From assembly GCF_014230465.1 (NCBI RefSeq), contig NZ_JAAXCY010000004.1, positions 62,001 to 126,000 on the forward strand: DNA of 64,000 nt, given 5' to 3'. The position numbers and the translations under genes were made by a program. This DNA is from Pseudomonas cremoris (GTDB lineage: Bacteria > Pseudomonadota > Gammaproteobacteria > Pseudomonadales > Pseudomonadaceae). Below are positions 1 through 11,826 of this stretch, piece by piece; the first letter of the stretch is position 1; each line of letters begins with the position of its first letter. The notes under the pieces were generated by a model. That model made no database searches. It saw nothing but the letters and a program-made list of their open reading frames with translations, and was not told the origin of the DNA.

Positions 1-2069
1 AACTGGTCGAGCTGGCGGGTCACTTCGGCTTCGGTGCGCTGCAGCTGCGAGATGATCCAGCGATCGGCCAGGGACAGCTCGACCTCTTCGCCGTTCTGGC
101 CGCAGTCTTCGCCTTTATCCAGCACGTAGCGTGCGGCGTTCCAGATCTTGTTGCAGAAGTTGCGATAGCCTTCGACGCGGCCCATGTCGAACTTGATGTC
201 GCGACCGGTGGACGCCAGCGAGCAAAAGGTGAAGCGCAGGGCGTCGGTGCCGTAGCTGGCGATGCCGTCGGCGAACTCGTCGCGGGTCTGCTTCTCGATC
301 TTCTTCGCCAGTTTTGGCTGCATCAGGCCCGAGGTGCGTTTCTGCACCAGGGTTTCCAGGTCGATGCCGTCGATGATGTCCAGCGGGTCCAGGACGTTGC
401 CCTTGGACTTGGACATCTTCTGGCCCTGGCCGTCACGTACCAGGCCGTGCACGTACACGGTCTTGAACGGTACCTGCGGGGTGCCGTCCTCGTTCTTCAC
501 CAGGTGCATGGTCAGCATGATCATCCGGGCAACCCAGAAGAAAATGATGTCGAAACCGGTGACCAGCACGTCGGTAGAGTGGAATTTCTTGAGGAATTCG
601 GTCTGCTGCGGCCAGCCCAGTGTGGAGAAGGTCCACAGGCCCGAGCTGAACCAGGTGTCCAGTACGTCGTTGTCCTGTTGCAGCGCAACGTCGTCACCGA
701 GGTTGTGCTTGGCGCGCACTTCGGCTTCGTCGCGGCCTACATAGACCTTGCCCGACTCGTCATACCAGGCTGGAATACGGTGGCCCCACCACAGCTGACG
801 GCTGATGCACCAATCCTGGATGTCACGCATCCACGAGAAGTACATGTTCTCGTACTGTTTTGGCACGAACTGGATGCGGCCATCTTCCACGGCAGCGATG
901 GCAGGTTCTGCCAGCGGCTTGGTGGAGACATACCACTGGTCGGTCAGCCAAGGCTCGATGATGGTGCCAGAGCGGTCGCCCTTCGGCACTTTCAGGCCGT
1001 GGTCGTCAACGCTCACCAGCAAACCGGCGGCGTCGAAGGCGGCAACGATCTGCTTGCGCGCTTCGAAACGGTCGAGGCCGGCGTATTCGGCCGGGATCTT
1101 GCCGTCGATGCTTTCGTTCAGCGTGCCGTCCAGGTTGAACACCTGGCAGGCGGGCAGCACGGCGGCGTTCTTGTCGAAGATGTTCAGCAGCGGCAGGTTG
1201 TGACGCTTGCCGACTTCGTAGTCGTTGAAATCGTGGGCCGGGGTGATTTTCACGCAGCCGGTGCCGAATTCAGGGTCGCAGTAGTCGTCAGCGATGATCG
1301 GGATGCGACGGCCAACCAGTGGCAATTCGACGAATTTGCCGATCAGTGCCTGGTAGCGTTCATCGCTCGGGTTAACGGCAACGGCGGCGTCGCCGAGCAT
1401 GGTTTCCGGACGCGTGGTGGCGACGATCAGGTAGTCGTTGCCCTCGGCAGTCTTGGCGCCGTCAGCCAGCGGATACTTGAGGTTCCATAGGAAACCTTTT
1501 TCGTCGTGGTTTTCCACTTCGAGGTCGGAAATCGCCGTGTGCAACTTGGTGTCCCAGTTGACCAGACGCTTGCCGCGGTAGATCAGGCCGTCTTCATGCA
1601 GGCGCACGAAGGCTTCTTTCACGGCTTCTGACAGGCCGTCGTCCATGGTGAAGCGCTCGCGGCTCCAGTCAACGGACGAGCCCAGGCGACGGATCTGACG
1701 GCTGATGTTGCCGCCGGACTGGTCTTTCCATTCCCAGATTTTTTCCAGGAATTTCTCACGGCCCAGGTCGTGACGGCTCTGGCCGGTGGCTTCAAGTTGG
1801 CGTTCCACCAGCATCTGGGTGGCGATACCGGCGTGGTCGGTGCCCGGTTGCCACAGGGTGTTGCGGCCCTGCATGCGGCGGAAACGGATCAACGCATCCA
1901 TGATTGCATTGTTGAAGCCATGGCCCATGTGCAGGCTGCCAGTGACGTTCGGTGGCGGAATCATGATGGTGTAGGAATCGCCCGCGCCTTGCGGGGCGAA
2001 ATAATTCTCGGATTCCCAGGTGTTGTACCAGGAAGTTTCGATGGCGTGCGGCTGGTAGGTCTTATCCAT
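1..2069 (-). CDS. valS: Valyl-tRNA synthetase, 3' end outside window
   Basis: Charges tRNA-Val with valine in the cytoplasm and edits misactivated threonine. The visible 689 residues begin [16 protein letters not shown]. They hold the class I signature HMGH inside [13 protein letters not shown], the editing-domain region ([17 protein letters not shown]), and KMSKS further on. The anticodon-binding domain starts before the window edge cuts the gene; the family is usually about 950 residues. An in-frame ATG at 2093 would add MPTRVPPR, but a TATACT-like -10 lies directly upstream of it, so the start at 2069 is preferred. It is the last gene of the pepA-holC-small protein-valS group on this strand. 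Confidence 0.97.
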   Translation of the reverse strand, partial: MDKTYQPHAIETSWYNTWESENYFAPQGAGDSYTIMIPPPNVTGSLHMGHGFNNAIMDALIRFRRMQGRNTLWQPGTDHAGIATQMLVERQLEATGQSRHDLGREKFLEKIWEWKDQSGGNISRQIRRLGSSVDWSRERFTMDDGLSEAVKEAFVRLHEDGLIYRGKRLVNWDTKLHTAISDLEVENHDEKGFLWNLKYPLADGAKTAEGNDYLIVATTRPETMLGDAAVAVNPSDERYQALIGKFVELPLVGRRIPIIADDYCDPEFGTGCVKITPAHDFNDYEVGKRHNLPLLNIFDKNAAVLPACQVFNLDGTLNESIDGKIPAEYAGLDRFEARKQIVAAFDAAGLLVSVDDHGLKVPKGDRSGTIIEPWLTDQWYVSTKPLAEPAIAAVEDGRIQFVPKQYENMYFSWMRDIQDWCISRQLWWGHRIPAWYDESGKVYVGRDEAEVRAKHNLGDDVALQQDNDVLDTWFSSGLWTFSTLGWPQQTEFLKKFHSTDVLVTGFDIIFFWVARMIMLTMHLVKNEDGTPQVPFKTVYVHGLVRDGQGQKMSKSKGNVLDPLDIIDGIDLETLVQKRTSGLMQPKLAKKIEKQTRDEFADGIASYGTDALRFTFCSLASTGRDIKFDMGRVEGYRNFCNKIWNAARYVLDKGEDCGQNGEEVELSLADRWIISQLQRTEAEVTRQLDQ

Positions 2070-2177
2070 GCGCGGCGGGACCCTAGTTGGCATTTATTCA
2101 GGAAAGCCGGCAAGTATAACGGGGGATAGGGGAGAGGGCGAGGTGAAGACTGGCTGGAACTGTACATAGATCAAAAT

Positions 2178-2265
2178 GTGGGAGCGGGCTTGCTCGCGAA
2201 TGCGGTGGATCAGTCAATCCATTTGCTGACTGACATACCGCTTTCGCGAGCAAGCCCGCTCCCAC
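2178..2265. repeat. REP doublet (REPIN), copy 1
   Basis: Two inverted copies of GTGGGAGCGGGCTTGCTCGCGAA face each other across a variable loop, so the 88 bp can fold into one long hairpin. It lies upstream of valS and downstream of the small gene at 2284. The ends match the other copies in this window almost base for base while the loop differs, as expected for the REPIN elements of fluorescent pseudomonads that are mobilised by a RAYT transposase. No such transposase is in this window. Confidence 0.93.
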
Positions 2266-2283
2266 AGGGGATCTGTGTTTAAT

Positions 2284-2667
2284 TCAGGATTGGTACTGGC
2301 TCAGCAACCGCTCCATCCGCGCATCCAGCCGACGCTTGATCTCGGTTTCGATATGCGGGGCAAAGTCATCGATCACGTCTTGCATGATCAATTGCGCGGC
2401 GGCGCGCAGTTCGTTGTCCAGGTGCAGCAGCAGGGCGTCGGGCGCCTTTTCAGCAGGGGCGGGTTCGACAGCGGGTGGGGGGGCAACGGGCTCCGGCGCA
2501 GCGGGCTTGGCATTGACCATGTCGAACAGCAGCGGAATCTGTACCTCGCCATCGACCGATTCGGTCAGCAGCGGCGGTTGCAAGTCATCATCACCCAGCA
2601 ACTGGCGGATCGACTCAAGGTCATCCAACAGGTGGTCGTCTTTTTTAAGGTTGGGAGTGTCCATCAT
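2284..2667 (-). CDS. Small conserved protein between holC and valS, function unknown
   Basis: This is a 127-residue acidic protein. The N-terminal part (LLDDLESIRQLL) looks helical. The middle, about residues 50-75, is a proline/alanine/glutamate-rich linker, and the C-terminus is a helical, charged segment (ETEIKRRLDARMERLL). No signal peptide or membrane segment is seen. A small gene occupies the same position between holC and valS in other pseudomonads, and database entries sometimes label it a DNA polymerase III chi-associated protein on position alone. The start could be either of two consecutive ATGs (2667 or 2664). It lies 4 bases after holC, so cotranslation is likely. Confidence 0.8.
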   Translation of the reverse strand: MMDTPNLKKDDHLLDDLESIRQLLGDDDLQPPLLTESVDGEVQIPLLFDMVNAKPAAPEPVAPPPAVEPAPAEKAPDALLLHLDNELRAAAQLIMQDVIDDFAPHIETEIKRRLDARMERLLSQYQS

Positions 2668-2671
2668 TTAC

Positions 2672-3100
2672 TCAAAGTCGTTGTAGCCGGTGATCCTGCA
2701 AAGGATAGCCCTGTTCGCGATAGAAACGGAAACTCTCCCGCGCCGCCTGACGAATAGCCGGGTCTTCCACCACCACCTCTGCCACGCGGGCAAACGCCTT
2801 GGCGAACGGCGGCACTTTCAGGTCCAGGTTCACCAGCAGGTCATGGTGATCGCCGCAACTGTCTCCCAGTCCGAGTACTACCAGGCTTTCGGGTTCTGAT
2901 TCGGCAGGGCCATGGGGCACGAAGCTTTCGCCCTTGAAGCGCCACAGGCGGGCGTCGAGTTCGTCGCGTTGGGCGCCATCGCTGCAATGCAGGTAGATAC
3001 GGTGGCCCATGCGCCAGGCTTTTTCGGTGAGTTTGCAGGCAAAGTCCAGGCGCGCGAGCGGGTCGGCGCTGGGCAATATATAGAAGTCGACTTGGGTCAT
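2672..3100 (-). CDS. holC: DNA polymerase III chi subunit
   Basis: The chi subunit of the clamp-loader complex binds psi and the C-terminus of single-strand DNA-binding protein, tying the replicase to SSB-coated template. The 142-residue product has the expected length. It shows the usual N-terminal pattern (MTQVDFYILPSADP, then CKLTEKAWRMGHRIYLHC) and the conserved DARLWRFKGESFVPHG region. It sits between pepA and the small gene before valS, which is the standard pseudomonad order. Confidence 0.95.
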   Translation of the reverse strand: MTQVDFYILPSADPLARLDFACKLTEKAWRMGHRIYLHCSDGAQRDELDARLWRFKGESFVPHGPAESEPESLVVLGLGDSCGDHHDLLVNLDLKVPPFAKAFARVAEVVVEDPAIRQAARESFRFYREQGYPLQDHRLQRL

Positions 3101-3114
3101 TGCGGTTCCTGAGA

Positions 3115-3140
3115 CCGGAGCGGCGTAATGGCCGCTCCGG
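3115..3140 (-). other. Intercistronic hairpin between pepA and holC
   Basis: A perfect 10-bp inverted repeat, CCGGAGCGGC / GCCGCTCCGG, with a 6-base loop lies between the pepA stop and the holC start. No T-run follows on the minus strand, so it is not a standard intrinsic terminator. It could stabilise the pepA transcript end or modulate readthrough into holC. Confidence 0.6.
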
Positions 3141-3151
3141 AATCTTCAGTT

Positions 3152-4822
<1,671 letters not shown>

Positions 4823-4926
4823 TCACAGGATAATGCGCCATCTTTTTAGCCGGCCCCTTCAAAAGGGCTGACTCGGTATGCTTGCTTGTTTGGCCGCCTT
4901 AGCCTGACAACCCTGGAGTGTCTGGT

Positions 4927-6045
4927 TTGATCGTCTTCCGTTATCTGTCCCGCGAAGTCCTGTTGACCCTGAGTGCCGTGAGTGCGGTGCTGCTGGTCAT
5001 CATCATGAGTGGTCGTTTCGTCAAATACCTGGCCCAGGCTGCCTCTGGCGCCCTGGACCCAGGCTCGTTGTTCCTGATCATGGGCTTTCGACTGCCGGGC
5101 TTTTTGCAGCTGATCCTGCCATTGGGCCTGTTTCTCGGGATCCTGCTGGCATACGGACGCCTGTACCTCGAAAGCGAAATGACCGTGCTCTCGGCCACCG
5201 GCATGAGCCAGCAACGCCTGTTGGGCATGACCATGATCCCGGCCGCCGGCGTCGCGCTGATCGTGGCCTGGCTGAGCCTGAGTCTGGCCCCTCAGGGCGC
5301 CATGCAGTTCCAGCTGGTATTGAACAAGCAGGACGCGATGACCGAGTTCGACACCCTCGAACCCGGCCGTTTCCAGGCACTCAATGACGGCTCACGCGTG
5401 ACCTACACCGAGACGCTGACCGAAGACCGCGCCAACCTCGGCGGTGTGTTCATCTCCGAGAAACGCCTGGGGCAAGACAAGAAAGACCGTGGCATCTCCG
5501 TGCTGGTGGCCGATTCGGGTCGCCAGGAAGTGCGCCCGGACGGCAGCCGCTACCTGATCCTGGAAAACGGCTACCGCTATGACGGCAGCCCCGGCCAGGC
5601 GGATTACCGCGCCATCAAGTACGACACCTATGGCGTAATGCTGGCGCGCCCGGACGTGAGCGACGAGGTGACTGACCGCGACGCCATCCCGACGTCCGAC
5701 CTGTTCGGTAGCAACGAATTGCGCTCCATTGCCGAGTTGCAATGGCGTATCTCCCTGCCGCTGCTGGTCTTTATCGTCACGCTGATGGCGGTGCCGCTGT
5801 CCCGTGTGAATCCGCGTCAGGGCCGCTTCCTCAAGCTGCTGCCGGCGATTCTGTTGTACATGGCCTACCTCACCATCCTGATTTCCGCCCGCGGCTCCCT
5901 GGAGAAAGGCAAGCTCTCGCCGACCCTGGGCCTGTGGTGGGTACACGGGATCTTCCTGGTGATCGGCCTGGGGCTGCTCTATTGGGAACCTATCCGCTTG
6001 AAAATGTTGAGCCGTCGTGGCCAGAAGGAGTTGGCTCGTGGCTAA
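4927..6045 (+). CDS. lptF: LPS export permease LptF
   Basis: An inner-membrane permease of the LptB2FG ABC transporter that extracts lipopolysaccharide for transport to the cell surface. The 372-residue product has the family layout: transmembrane helices near the N-terminus (IVFRYLSREVLLTLSAVSA), a periplasmic jellyroll domain in the middle, and three helices at the C-terminus. The start is taken as TTG 4927 (MIVFRYLSRE) because GGAG at 4915-4918 is 8 bases upstream. An in-frame GTG at 4918 would overlap that site. It overlaps lptG by 8 bases. Confidence 0.95.
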   Translation: MIVFRYLSREVLLTLSAVSAVLLVIIMSGRFVKYLAQAASGALDPGSLFLIMGFRLPGFLQLILPLGLFLGILLAYGRLYLESEMTVLSATGMSQQRLLGMTMIPAAGVALIVAWLSLSLAPQGAMQFQLVLNKQDAMTEFDTLEPGRFQALNDGSRVTYTETLTEDRANLGGVFISEKRLGQDKKDRGISVLVADSGRQEVRPDGSRYLILENGYRYDGSPGQADYRAIKYDTYGVMLARPDVSDEVTDRDAIPTSDLFGSNELRSIAELQWRISLPLLVFIVTLMAVPLSRVNPRQGRFLKLLPAILLYMAYLTILISARGSLEKGKLSPTLGLWWVHGIFLVIGLGLLYWEPIRLKMLSRRGQKELARG

Positions 6046-7117
6046 ACTCGATCGCTACATTGGTAGCAGCGTACTGATCGCCATCCTGGCGGTATTGGGC
6101 ATCATCCTGGGTTTGGCGTCGCTCTTCGCCTTCATCGATGAAGTGGGCAACGTCACCGACACCTATACCGTGTGGGACGTGCTCAGCTATGTAGCGCTGA
6201 CCGCACCGCGTCGCCTGTACGACATGATGCCCATGGCAGCGCTGATCGGTTGCCTGATCGGCCTGGGCAGCCTGGCCAGCAACAGCGAACTGACCATCAT
6301 GCGCGCTGCCGGTGTTTCCATCGGCCGGATCGTCTGGGCGGTGATGAAACCGATGTTGCTGCTGATGCTGTGCAGCGTGCTGATCGGCGAATACGTGGCG
6401 CCGCCGGCCGAAACCACAGCCCAGGCCAATCGCGCCCTGGCCCAGGGTTCGGGTGATGCGCAGAGCTCCAAGCACGGCCTGTGGCACCGTCAGGGTGACG
6501 AGTTTATCCACATCAACGCCGTGCAACCGGGTGGCCTGTTGATTGGTGTGACTCGCTATACCTTCGACAAAGAGCGGCACATGCTGTCGTCCAGTTTCGC
6601 CAAACGTGCGCAGTACGGCAGCGATAAGTGGCAACTGACCGACGTTACTACCACTTATTTCCGCAATATCGGCCAAGGCACCAAGGCCAGCACTGAAGTG
6701 ATCAACGTGCCGACCGAGCAATGGGATATCGCGCTGAAGCCTGAGTTGCTCAATACGGTGGTGATGATTCCTGAAAGCCTGCCGATCTCCGGGTTGTGGG
6801 GCTACATCCACTACCTGAAGGACCAGGGCCTGAATAATGGCCGCTACTGGCTGGCGTTTTGGGTCAAGGTGTTGCAGCCGGTGGTGACCGCCGCGCTGGT
6901 GTTGATGGCGATCTCGTTCATCTTCGGTCCGTTGCGCTCCGTAACCCTTGGCCAGCGCGTGTTTACGGGTGTGTTGGTAGGTTTCACCTTCCGTATCGCC
7001 CAGGACTTGCTGGGCCCGTCGAGCCTGGTATTCGGGTTCTCGCCGCTGTTTGCGGTGCTGGTGCCGACGGCAATCTGCGCCCTGGCCGGGTTCTGGCTGT
7101 TGCGCCGAGCCGGCTGA
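6038..7117 (+). CDS. lptG: LPS export permease LptG
   Basis: Partner of LptF in the LptB2FG transporter, with the same six-helix plus periplasmic-domain architecture. The start is GTG 6038 (MAKLDRYIGSSVLIAIL), seven bases after AAGGAG and inside the end of lptF, so the two subunits are translationally coupled. The product is 359 residues. Family landmarks are LTAPRRLYDMMPMAALIG and ELTIMRAAGVS, the coupling-helix region that contacts the LptB ATPase. An intrinsic terminator follows directly. Confidence 0.95.
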   Translation: MAKLDRYIGSSVLIAILAVLGIILGLASLFAFIDEVGNVTDTYTVWDVLSYVALTAPRRLYDMMPMAALIGCLIGLGSLASNSELTIMRAAGVSIGRIVWAVMKPMLLLMLCSVLIGEYVAPPAETTAQANRALAQGSGDAQSSKHGLWHRQGDEFIHINAVQPGGLLIGVTRYTFDKERHMLSSSFAKRAQYGSDKWQLTDVTTTYFRNIGQGTKASTEVINVPTEQWDIALKPELLNTVVMIPESLPISGLWGYIHYLKDQGLNNGRYWLAFWVKVLQPVVTAALVLMAISFIFGPLRSVTLGQRVFTGVLVGFTFRIAQDLLGPSSLVFGFSPLFAVLVPTAICALAGFWLLRRAG

Positions 7118-7135
7118 TACCTCGCTTATGCTCAA

Positions 7136-7167
7136 AAAATGCCCCGGTCGAGAGACCGGGGCATTTT
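7136..7167 (+). terminator. Intrinsic terminator after lptFG
   Basis: GCCCCGGTC pairs with GACCGGGGC (9 bp, GAGA loop, 7141-7162) and is followed by ATTTTTGTT. The A-tract before the stem would let it work on the other strand too. It separates lptFG from lepA. Confidence 0.9.
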
Positions 7168-7268
7168 TGTTCTGGTCAGCAAAGATGACGTCTGGCCTGA
7201 GCATCAGGTACAATTCCCGGCTATTTTTCAGCGGGCAATCTGCCTGCAGCCTTTTTGAGTGTTGATCC

Positions 7269-9068
7269 GTGAGTGATTTGAGTCATATCCGCAATTTCTC
7301 CATCATCGCCCACATTGACCATGGCAAGTCGACGCTGGCCGATCGATTTATCCAGATGTGCGGCGGCCTTGCCGAGCGTGAAATGGAAGCCCAGGTACTG
7401 GATTCCATGGACCTCGAACGCGAGCGCGGGATCACCATCAAGGCCCACAGCGTGACGCTGTACTACAAAGCCAAAGACGGCATTACCTACCAGCTGAACT
7501 TCATTGACACCCCGGGCCACGTCGACTTCACCTACGAAGTCAGCCGTTCCCTGGCGGCCTGTGAAGGTGCCTTGCTGGTGGTTGACGCAGGCCAGGGCGT
7601 TGAAGCGCAATCGGTTGCCAACTGCTACACCGCGATCGAGCAGGGCCTGGAAGTCATGCCCGTGCTGAACAAGATCGACCTGCCGCAGGCTGAGCCTGAA
7701 CGCGTCAAGGAAGAGATCGAGAAGATCATCGGCATCGACGCCACCGACGCCGTCACCTGCAGCGCCAAGACCGGCCTGGGTGTCGACGAAGTGCTCGAAC
7801 GCCTGGTACACACCATTCCAGCGCCAACCGGCAACTACGAAGATCCGCTGCAAGCGTTGATCATCGACTCCTGGTTCGACAACTACCTGGGCGTTGTTTC
7901 CCTGGTACGCGTGCGCCACGGTCGTGTGAAGAAGGGCGACAAGATCCTGGTCAAATCCACCGGCAAGATCCACTTGGTGGACAGCGTCGGTGTATTCAAC
8001 CCCAAGCACACTGCGACCGTTGATCTGAAAGCCGGTGAAGTAGGCTTCATCATCGCCGGTATCAAGGACATTCACGGTGCACCGGTAGGTGACACCCTGA
8101 CCCTGAGCTCCACGCCGGACGTCGACGTGCTGCCAGGCTTCAAGCGTATCCAGCCGCAGGTCTACGCCGGGCTGTTCCCGGTCAGCTCCGATGACTTCGA
8201 AGACTTCCGTGAAGCCCTGCAAAAGCTGACACTCAACGACTCGTCGTTGCAGTACACCCCGGAAAGCTCCGACGCCCTGGGCTTTGGCTTCCGTTGTGGC
8301 TTCCTGGGCATGCTGCACATGGAAATCATCCAGGAGCGCCTTGAGCGCGAATACGACCTGGACCTGATCACCACCGCGCCAACGGTTATTTTCGAACTGT
8401 TGCTGAAAACCGGTGAAACGATTTACGTCGACAACCCGTCCAAGCTTCCGGACCTGTCGGCCATCGAAGACATGCGCGAGCCTATCGTGCGGGCCAATAT
8501 CCTGGTTCCGCAGGAACATCTGGGCAACGTCATTACCCTGTGTATCGAAAAACGTGGCGTACAGCGCGACATGCTGTTCCTCGGTACCCAGGTACAAGTG
8601 ACCTACGACATGCCGATGAACGAAGTGGTCCTGGACTTCTTCGACCGCCTCAAATCCACCAGCCGTGGCTATGCTTCGCTGGATTACCATTTCGATCGTT
8701 ACCAATCGGCTAATCTGGTGAAGCTGGATGTGTTGATCAACGGCGACAAGGTAGATGCCCTGGCACTGATCGTGCACAAGGACAACGCGCACTACAAAGG
8801 TCGCCAGTTGACCGAGAAGATGAAAGAACTGATTCCGCGCCAGATGTTCGACGTCGCGATCCAGGCCGCCATTGGCGGGCAGATCATTGCACGGACCTCC
8901 GTCAAGGCTCTCAGAAAGAACGTACTGGCCAAATGCTACGGCGGTGACGTAAGTCGTAAGCGCAAGCTGCTCGAGAAGCAAAAGGCCGGTAAAAAACGCA
9001 TGAAGCAAGTAGGCAACGTGGAAGTTCCACAAGAAGCCTTCCTTGCGGTGCTCAGGTTGGATAGTTAG
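7269..9068 (+). CDS. lepA: Elongation factor 4 (LepA), ribosome back-translocase
   Basis: A translation GTPase that acts on stalled or mistranslocated ribosomes and in ribosome biogenesis. The 599-residue product starts at GTG 7269 with [20 protein letters not shown]. It shows all G motifs: [17 protein letters not shown] and NKIDLP. It ends with the LepA-specific C-terminal domain ([24 protein letters not shown]). It lies 5 bases before lepB, the conserved lepA-lepB pair. Confidence 0.98.
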   Translation: MSDLSHIRNFSIIAHIDHGKSTLADRFIQMCGGLAEREMEAQVLDSMDLERERGITIKAHSVTLYYKAKDGITYQLNFIDTPGHVDFTYEVSRSLAACEGALLVVDAGQGVEAQSVANCYTAIEQGLEVMPVLNKIDLPQAEPERVKEEIEKIIGIDATDAVTCSAKTGLGVDEVLERLVHTIPAPTGNYEDPLQALIIDSWFDNYLGVVSLVRVRHGRVKKGDKILVKSTGKIHLVDSVGVFNPKHTATVDLKAGEVGFIIAGIKDIHGAPVGDTLTLSSTPDVDVLPGFKRIQPQVYAGLFPVSSDDFEDFREALQKLTLNDSSLQYTPESSDALGFGFRCGFLGMLHMEIIQERLEREYDLDLITTAPTVIFELLLKTGETIYVDNPSKLPDLSAIEDMREPIVRANILVPQEHLGNVITLCIEKRGVQRDMLFLGTQVQVTYDMPMNEVVLDFFDRLKSTSRGYASLDYHFDRYQSANLVKLDVLINGDKVDALALIVHKDNAHYKGRQLTEKMKELIPRQMFDVAIQAAIGGQIIARTSVKALRKNVLAKCYGGDVSRKRKLLEKQKAGKKRMKQVGNVEVPQEAFLAVLRLDS

Positions 9069-9073
9069 GTCCT

Positions 9074-9928
9074 ATGTCGCTAAATTTCCCGCTGTTGCTG
9101 GTCATCGCCGTTGCCGTTTGCGGTCTCTTGGCGTTGCTCGATCTGGTGTTCTTCGCCCCGCGTCGTCGGGCGGCTATCGCGTCCTATCAGGGCAGCGTCA
9201 GCCAGCCCGATGCCGTGGTCGTCGAGAAGCTGAACAAAGAGCCTCTGCTGGTTGAATACGGCAAGTCGTTCTTCCCGGTGTTGTTCATCGTGCTGGTGCT
9301 GCGTTCGTTCCTGGTGGAGCCGTTTCAGATCCCTTCGGGGTCGATGAAGCCTACCCTGGACGTGGGTGACTTCATCCTGGTGAACAAGTTTTCCTACGGG
9401 ATCCGCCTGCCGGTGATCGACAAGAAGATCATCCAAGTCGGTGACCCGCAGCGCGGCGATGTCATGGTGTTCCGCTACCCAAGCGACCCGAACGTCAACT
9501 ACATCAAGCGCGTGATCGGCCTGCCGGGTGACGTGATTCGCTACACCGGCGACAAGCGCCTGTTCATCAATGGCGAGTCGGTGGCCGAGACCTTGATCGG
9601 CTCCGAGCCGAATTCATTGGGCAGCGCCGAGCTGTACCAGGAAAAACTCGGTGCGGTAGAGCATGAAATCCGCAAGGAAATGACGCGCTACCGGGCACAG
9701 CCTGATGGTGAATGGAAGGTGCCTGCCGGGCACTATTTCATGATGGGCGACAACCGTGACAACTCCAATGACAGCCGCTACTGGAATGACCCCACCATTC
9801 CCAAGGACCTGCTGGGCATGGTTCCCGACGAGAACATCGTCGGCAAGGCCTTCGCGGTCTGGATGAGTTGGCCAGAATCCAAACTCAGCCACCTGCCGAA
9901 CTTCTCGCGGGTCGGGCTGATCAAGTAA
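9074..9928 (+). CDS. lepB: Signal peptidase I
   Basis: An inner-membrane serine protease that cleaves signal peptides from Sec- and Tat-exported preproteins. The 284-residue product has two N-terminal membrane segments (about residues 5-27 and 66-80) and a periplasmic catalytic domain. The catalytic serine is Ser90 in IPSGSMKPTL and the general base is Lys145 in YIKRVIGLPGD; the downstream GDNRDNSNDSRYW box is also intact. Confidence 0.98.
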   Translation: MSLNFPLLLVIAVAVCGLLALLDLVFFAPRRRAAIASYQGSVSQPDAVVVEKLNKEPLLVEYGKSFFPVLFIVLVLRSFLVEPFQIPSGSMKPTLDVGDFILVNKFSYGIRLPVIDKKIIQVGDPQRGDVMVFRYPSDPNVNYIKRVIGLPGDVIRYTGDKRLFINGESVAETLIGSEPNSLGSAELYQEKLGAVEHEIRKEMTRYRAQPDGEWKVPAGHYFMMGDNRDNSNDSRYWNDPTIPKDLLGMVPDENIVGKAFAVWMSWPESKLSHLPNFSRVGLIK

Positions 9929-9935
9929 TACAGGC

Positions 9936-9955
9936 GGCGCTGTGAACACAGCGCC
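9936..9955 (+). other. Hairpin after lepB
   Basis: GGCGCTGTG / CACAGCGCC forms a 9-bp stem with a 2-base loop eight bases after the lepB stop. The nearest T-run (CTTTTC) is 6 bases away, so it is at best a weak terminator and may be an RNase processing site between lepB and rnc. The 9929-10076 gap holds no recognisable gene. Confidence 0.5.
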
Positions 9956-10076
9956 GAATGCTTTTCTGGGGCTTGGACATTTTTTCGGCCTCATGCGGTA
10001 CCAACCAGGATTTGAATTTGAACACTGCGTCAATCGTCGATGGCCGCCGGTGCCACCAACTAGATATGGATAAACC

Positions 10077-10766
10077 GTGACCGTTTCTCTAGCACGTCTC
10101 GAGCGTCAGCTCGGCTACACCTTCAAGGACCAGGAACTGATGGTTCTTGCCCTCACACACCGCAGCTTTGCAGGGCGCAATAACGAGCGCCTGGAATTCC
10201 TCGGTGATGCCATCCTCAATTTTGTCGCCGGTGAAGCGCTGTTCGAGCGTTTCCCTCAAGCCCGTGAAGGCCAGCTGTCGCGTCTGCGTGCGCGCCTGGT
10301 AAAGGGCGAGACCCTGGCGGTGCTGGCCCGTGGTTTCGGCCTGGGTGAATACCTGCGCCTGGGGTCCGGCGAGTTGAAGAGCGGTGGTTTCCGCCGTGAG
10401 TCGATCCTGGCCGACGCCCTCGAAGCGCTGATCGGTGCGATCTACCTCGATGCCGGCATGGAAGCGGCCAAAGAGCGGGTCACCGCCTGGCTGACCTCCG
10501 AAATCGAAAGCCTCACACTGGTCGACACCAACAAAGATCCAAAAACCCGCCTGCAAGAGTTCCTGCAGTCCCGCGGTTGCGAACTGCCACGTTACGAAGT
10601 GGTGGATATCCAGGGTGAGCCCCATTGCCGAGTGTTCTTCGTGGAATGTGAAATCACCTTACTGAACGAAAAAAGCCGAGGTCAGGGTGTGAGCCGTCGT
10701 ATTGCCGAACAGGTAGCGGCCGCTGCAGCACTGATTGCCCTGGGCGTGGAGAATGGCCATGACTGA
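10077..10766 (+). CDS. rnc: Ribonuclease III
   Basis: A double-strand-specific endoribonuclease that processes rRNA precursors and structured mRNAs. The 229-residue product starts at GTG 10077. The nuclease domain contains the signature [13 protein letters not shown], with the catalytic acidic residues there and in [15 protein letters not shown]-terminal double-stranded RNA-binding domain (about 155-225) follows. The 3' end overlaps era by 8 bases. Confidence 0.97.
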   Translation: MTVSLARLERQLGYTFKDQELMVLALTHRSFAGRNNERLEFLGDAILNFVAGEALFERFPQAREGQLSRLRARLVKGETLAVLARGFGLGEYLRLGSGELKSGGFRRESILADALEALIGAIYLDAGMEAAKERVTAWLTSEIESLTLVDTNKDPKTRLQEFLQSRGCELPRYEVVDIQGEPHCRVFFVECEITLLNEKSRGQGVSRRIAEQVAAAAALIALGVENGHD

Positions 10767-11661
10767 TTCAACCGCAACACGCTGTGGCTATGTTGCCATC
10801 GTTGGCCGCCCGAACGTGGGTAAGTCGACGCTGCTGAACCACATCCTCGGCCAGAAGCTCGCGATCACCTCGCGCAAGCCGCAGACTACCCGTCACAACA
10901 TGCTGGGCATCAAGACCGAAGGCAACGTGCAAGCGGTCTACGTCGACACCCCCGGCATGCACAAAGGTGGCGAGAAAGCCCTCAACCGCTACATGAACAA
11001 GACCGCTTCGGCGGCGTTGAAAGACGTCGACGTGGTGATTTTCGTGGTTGACCGCACCAAGTGGACCGACGAAGACCAGATGGTCCTTGAGCGTGTGCAA
11101 TATGTCACTGGCCCTTTGATCGTGGCGCTGAACAAGACCGACCGCATCGAAGACAAAGCCGAGCTGATGCCGCACCTGAGCTGGCTGCAGGAACAACTGC
11201 CGAACGCCCAGATTATCCCGATCTCGGCCCAGCACGGCCACAATCTCGATGCTCTGGAGCGCGTGATCGCTGAGCACCTGCCGGAGAACGAGCACTTCTT
11301 CCCGGAAGACCAGATCACCGACCGCAGCAGCCGTTTCCTGGCCGCCGAACTGGTGCGCGAGAAAATCATGCGCCAGATGGGTGCCGAGCTGCCGTACCAG
11401 ATCACCGTTGAAATCGAAGAGTTCAAGCAGCAGGGCAAGACCTTGCATATCCACGCGCTGATCCTCGTCGAACGTGACGGCCAGAAGAAAATCATCATTG
11501 GCGACAAGGGCGAGCGCATCAAGCGCATCGGCACCGAAGCGCGCAAGGACATGGAGTTGCTGTTTGATTCCAAGATCATGCTTAACCTGTGGGTGAAGGT
11601 TAAGGGTGGTTGGTCCGATGATGAGCGTGCGCTGCGCTCCCTGGGCTACGGCGACCTGTAA
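10759..11661 (+). CDS. era: GTPase Era
   Basis: An essential GTPase that binds the 3' end of 16S rRNA and assists 30S maturation. The start ATG 10759 ([16 protein letters not shown]) lies 7 bases after GGAG and inside the end of rnc; an in-frame ATG two codons earlier is less well spaced. The product is 300 residues with Walker [20 protein letters not shown] and a C-terminal KH domain ([13 protein letters not shown]). Confidence 0.97.
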   Translation: MTDSTATRCGYVAIVGRPNVGKSTLLNHILGQKLAITSRKPQTTRHNMLGIKTEGNVQAVYVDTPGMHKGGEKALNRYMNKTASAALKDVDVVIFVVDRTKWTDEDQMVLERVQYVTGPLIVALNKTDRIEDKAELMPHLSWLQEQLPNAQIIPISAQHGHNLDALERVIAEHLPENEHFFPEDQITDRSSRFLAAELVREKIMRQMGAELPYQITVEIEEFKQQGKTLHIHALILVERDGQKKIIIGDKGERIKRIGTEARKDMELLFDSKIMLNLWVKVKGGWSDDERALRSLGYGDL

Positions 11662-11692
11662 CTGATCCTCGGAACACCGCAGGACTAAAAAT

Positions 11693-11779
11693 GTGGGAGC
11701 GGGCTTGCTCGCGAATGCGGTGGATCAGGCATGCATGTGCCAACTGATCCGCCGCATTCGCGAGCAAGCCCGCTCCCAC
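11693..11779. repeat. REP doublet (REPIN), copy 2
   Basis: Inverted GTGGGAGCGGGCTTGCTCGCGAA ends enclose a variable loop (87 bp). It sits between era and recO, inside an otherwise compact operon, so its hairpin would be in the polycistronic RNA and could set relative message stability. Confidence 0.93.
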
Positions 11780-11826
11780 ATTAGGTTTGTGTAGTTTTCA
11801 ACAATGCATTCCAACAGTGAGCCCCC

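Noticed and set aside
7221..9032. A 603-residue open frame opposite lepA, and similar long antisense frames opposite pepA, gcd and the GGDEF/EAL gene.
   Set aside because: They lie in the codon shadow of well-recognised genes in a GC-rich genome, lack family character and ribosome sites, and read as low-complexity His/Gln/Val-rich protein.
9929..10076. Possible missing or broken DUF4845 gene between lepB and rnc, as found in P. aeruginosa.
   Set aside because: No remnant could be recognised in 148 bases and P. putida is recalled to lack it too, so absence looks like ordinary lineage variation.
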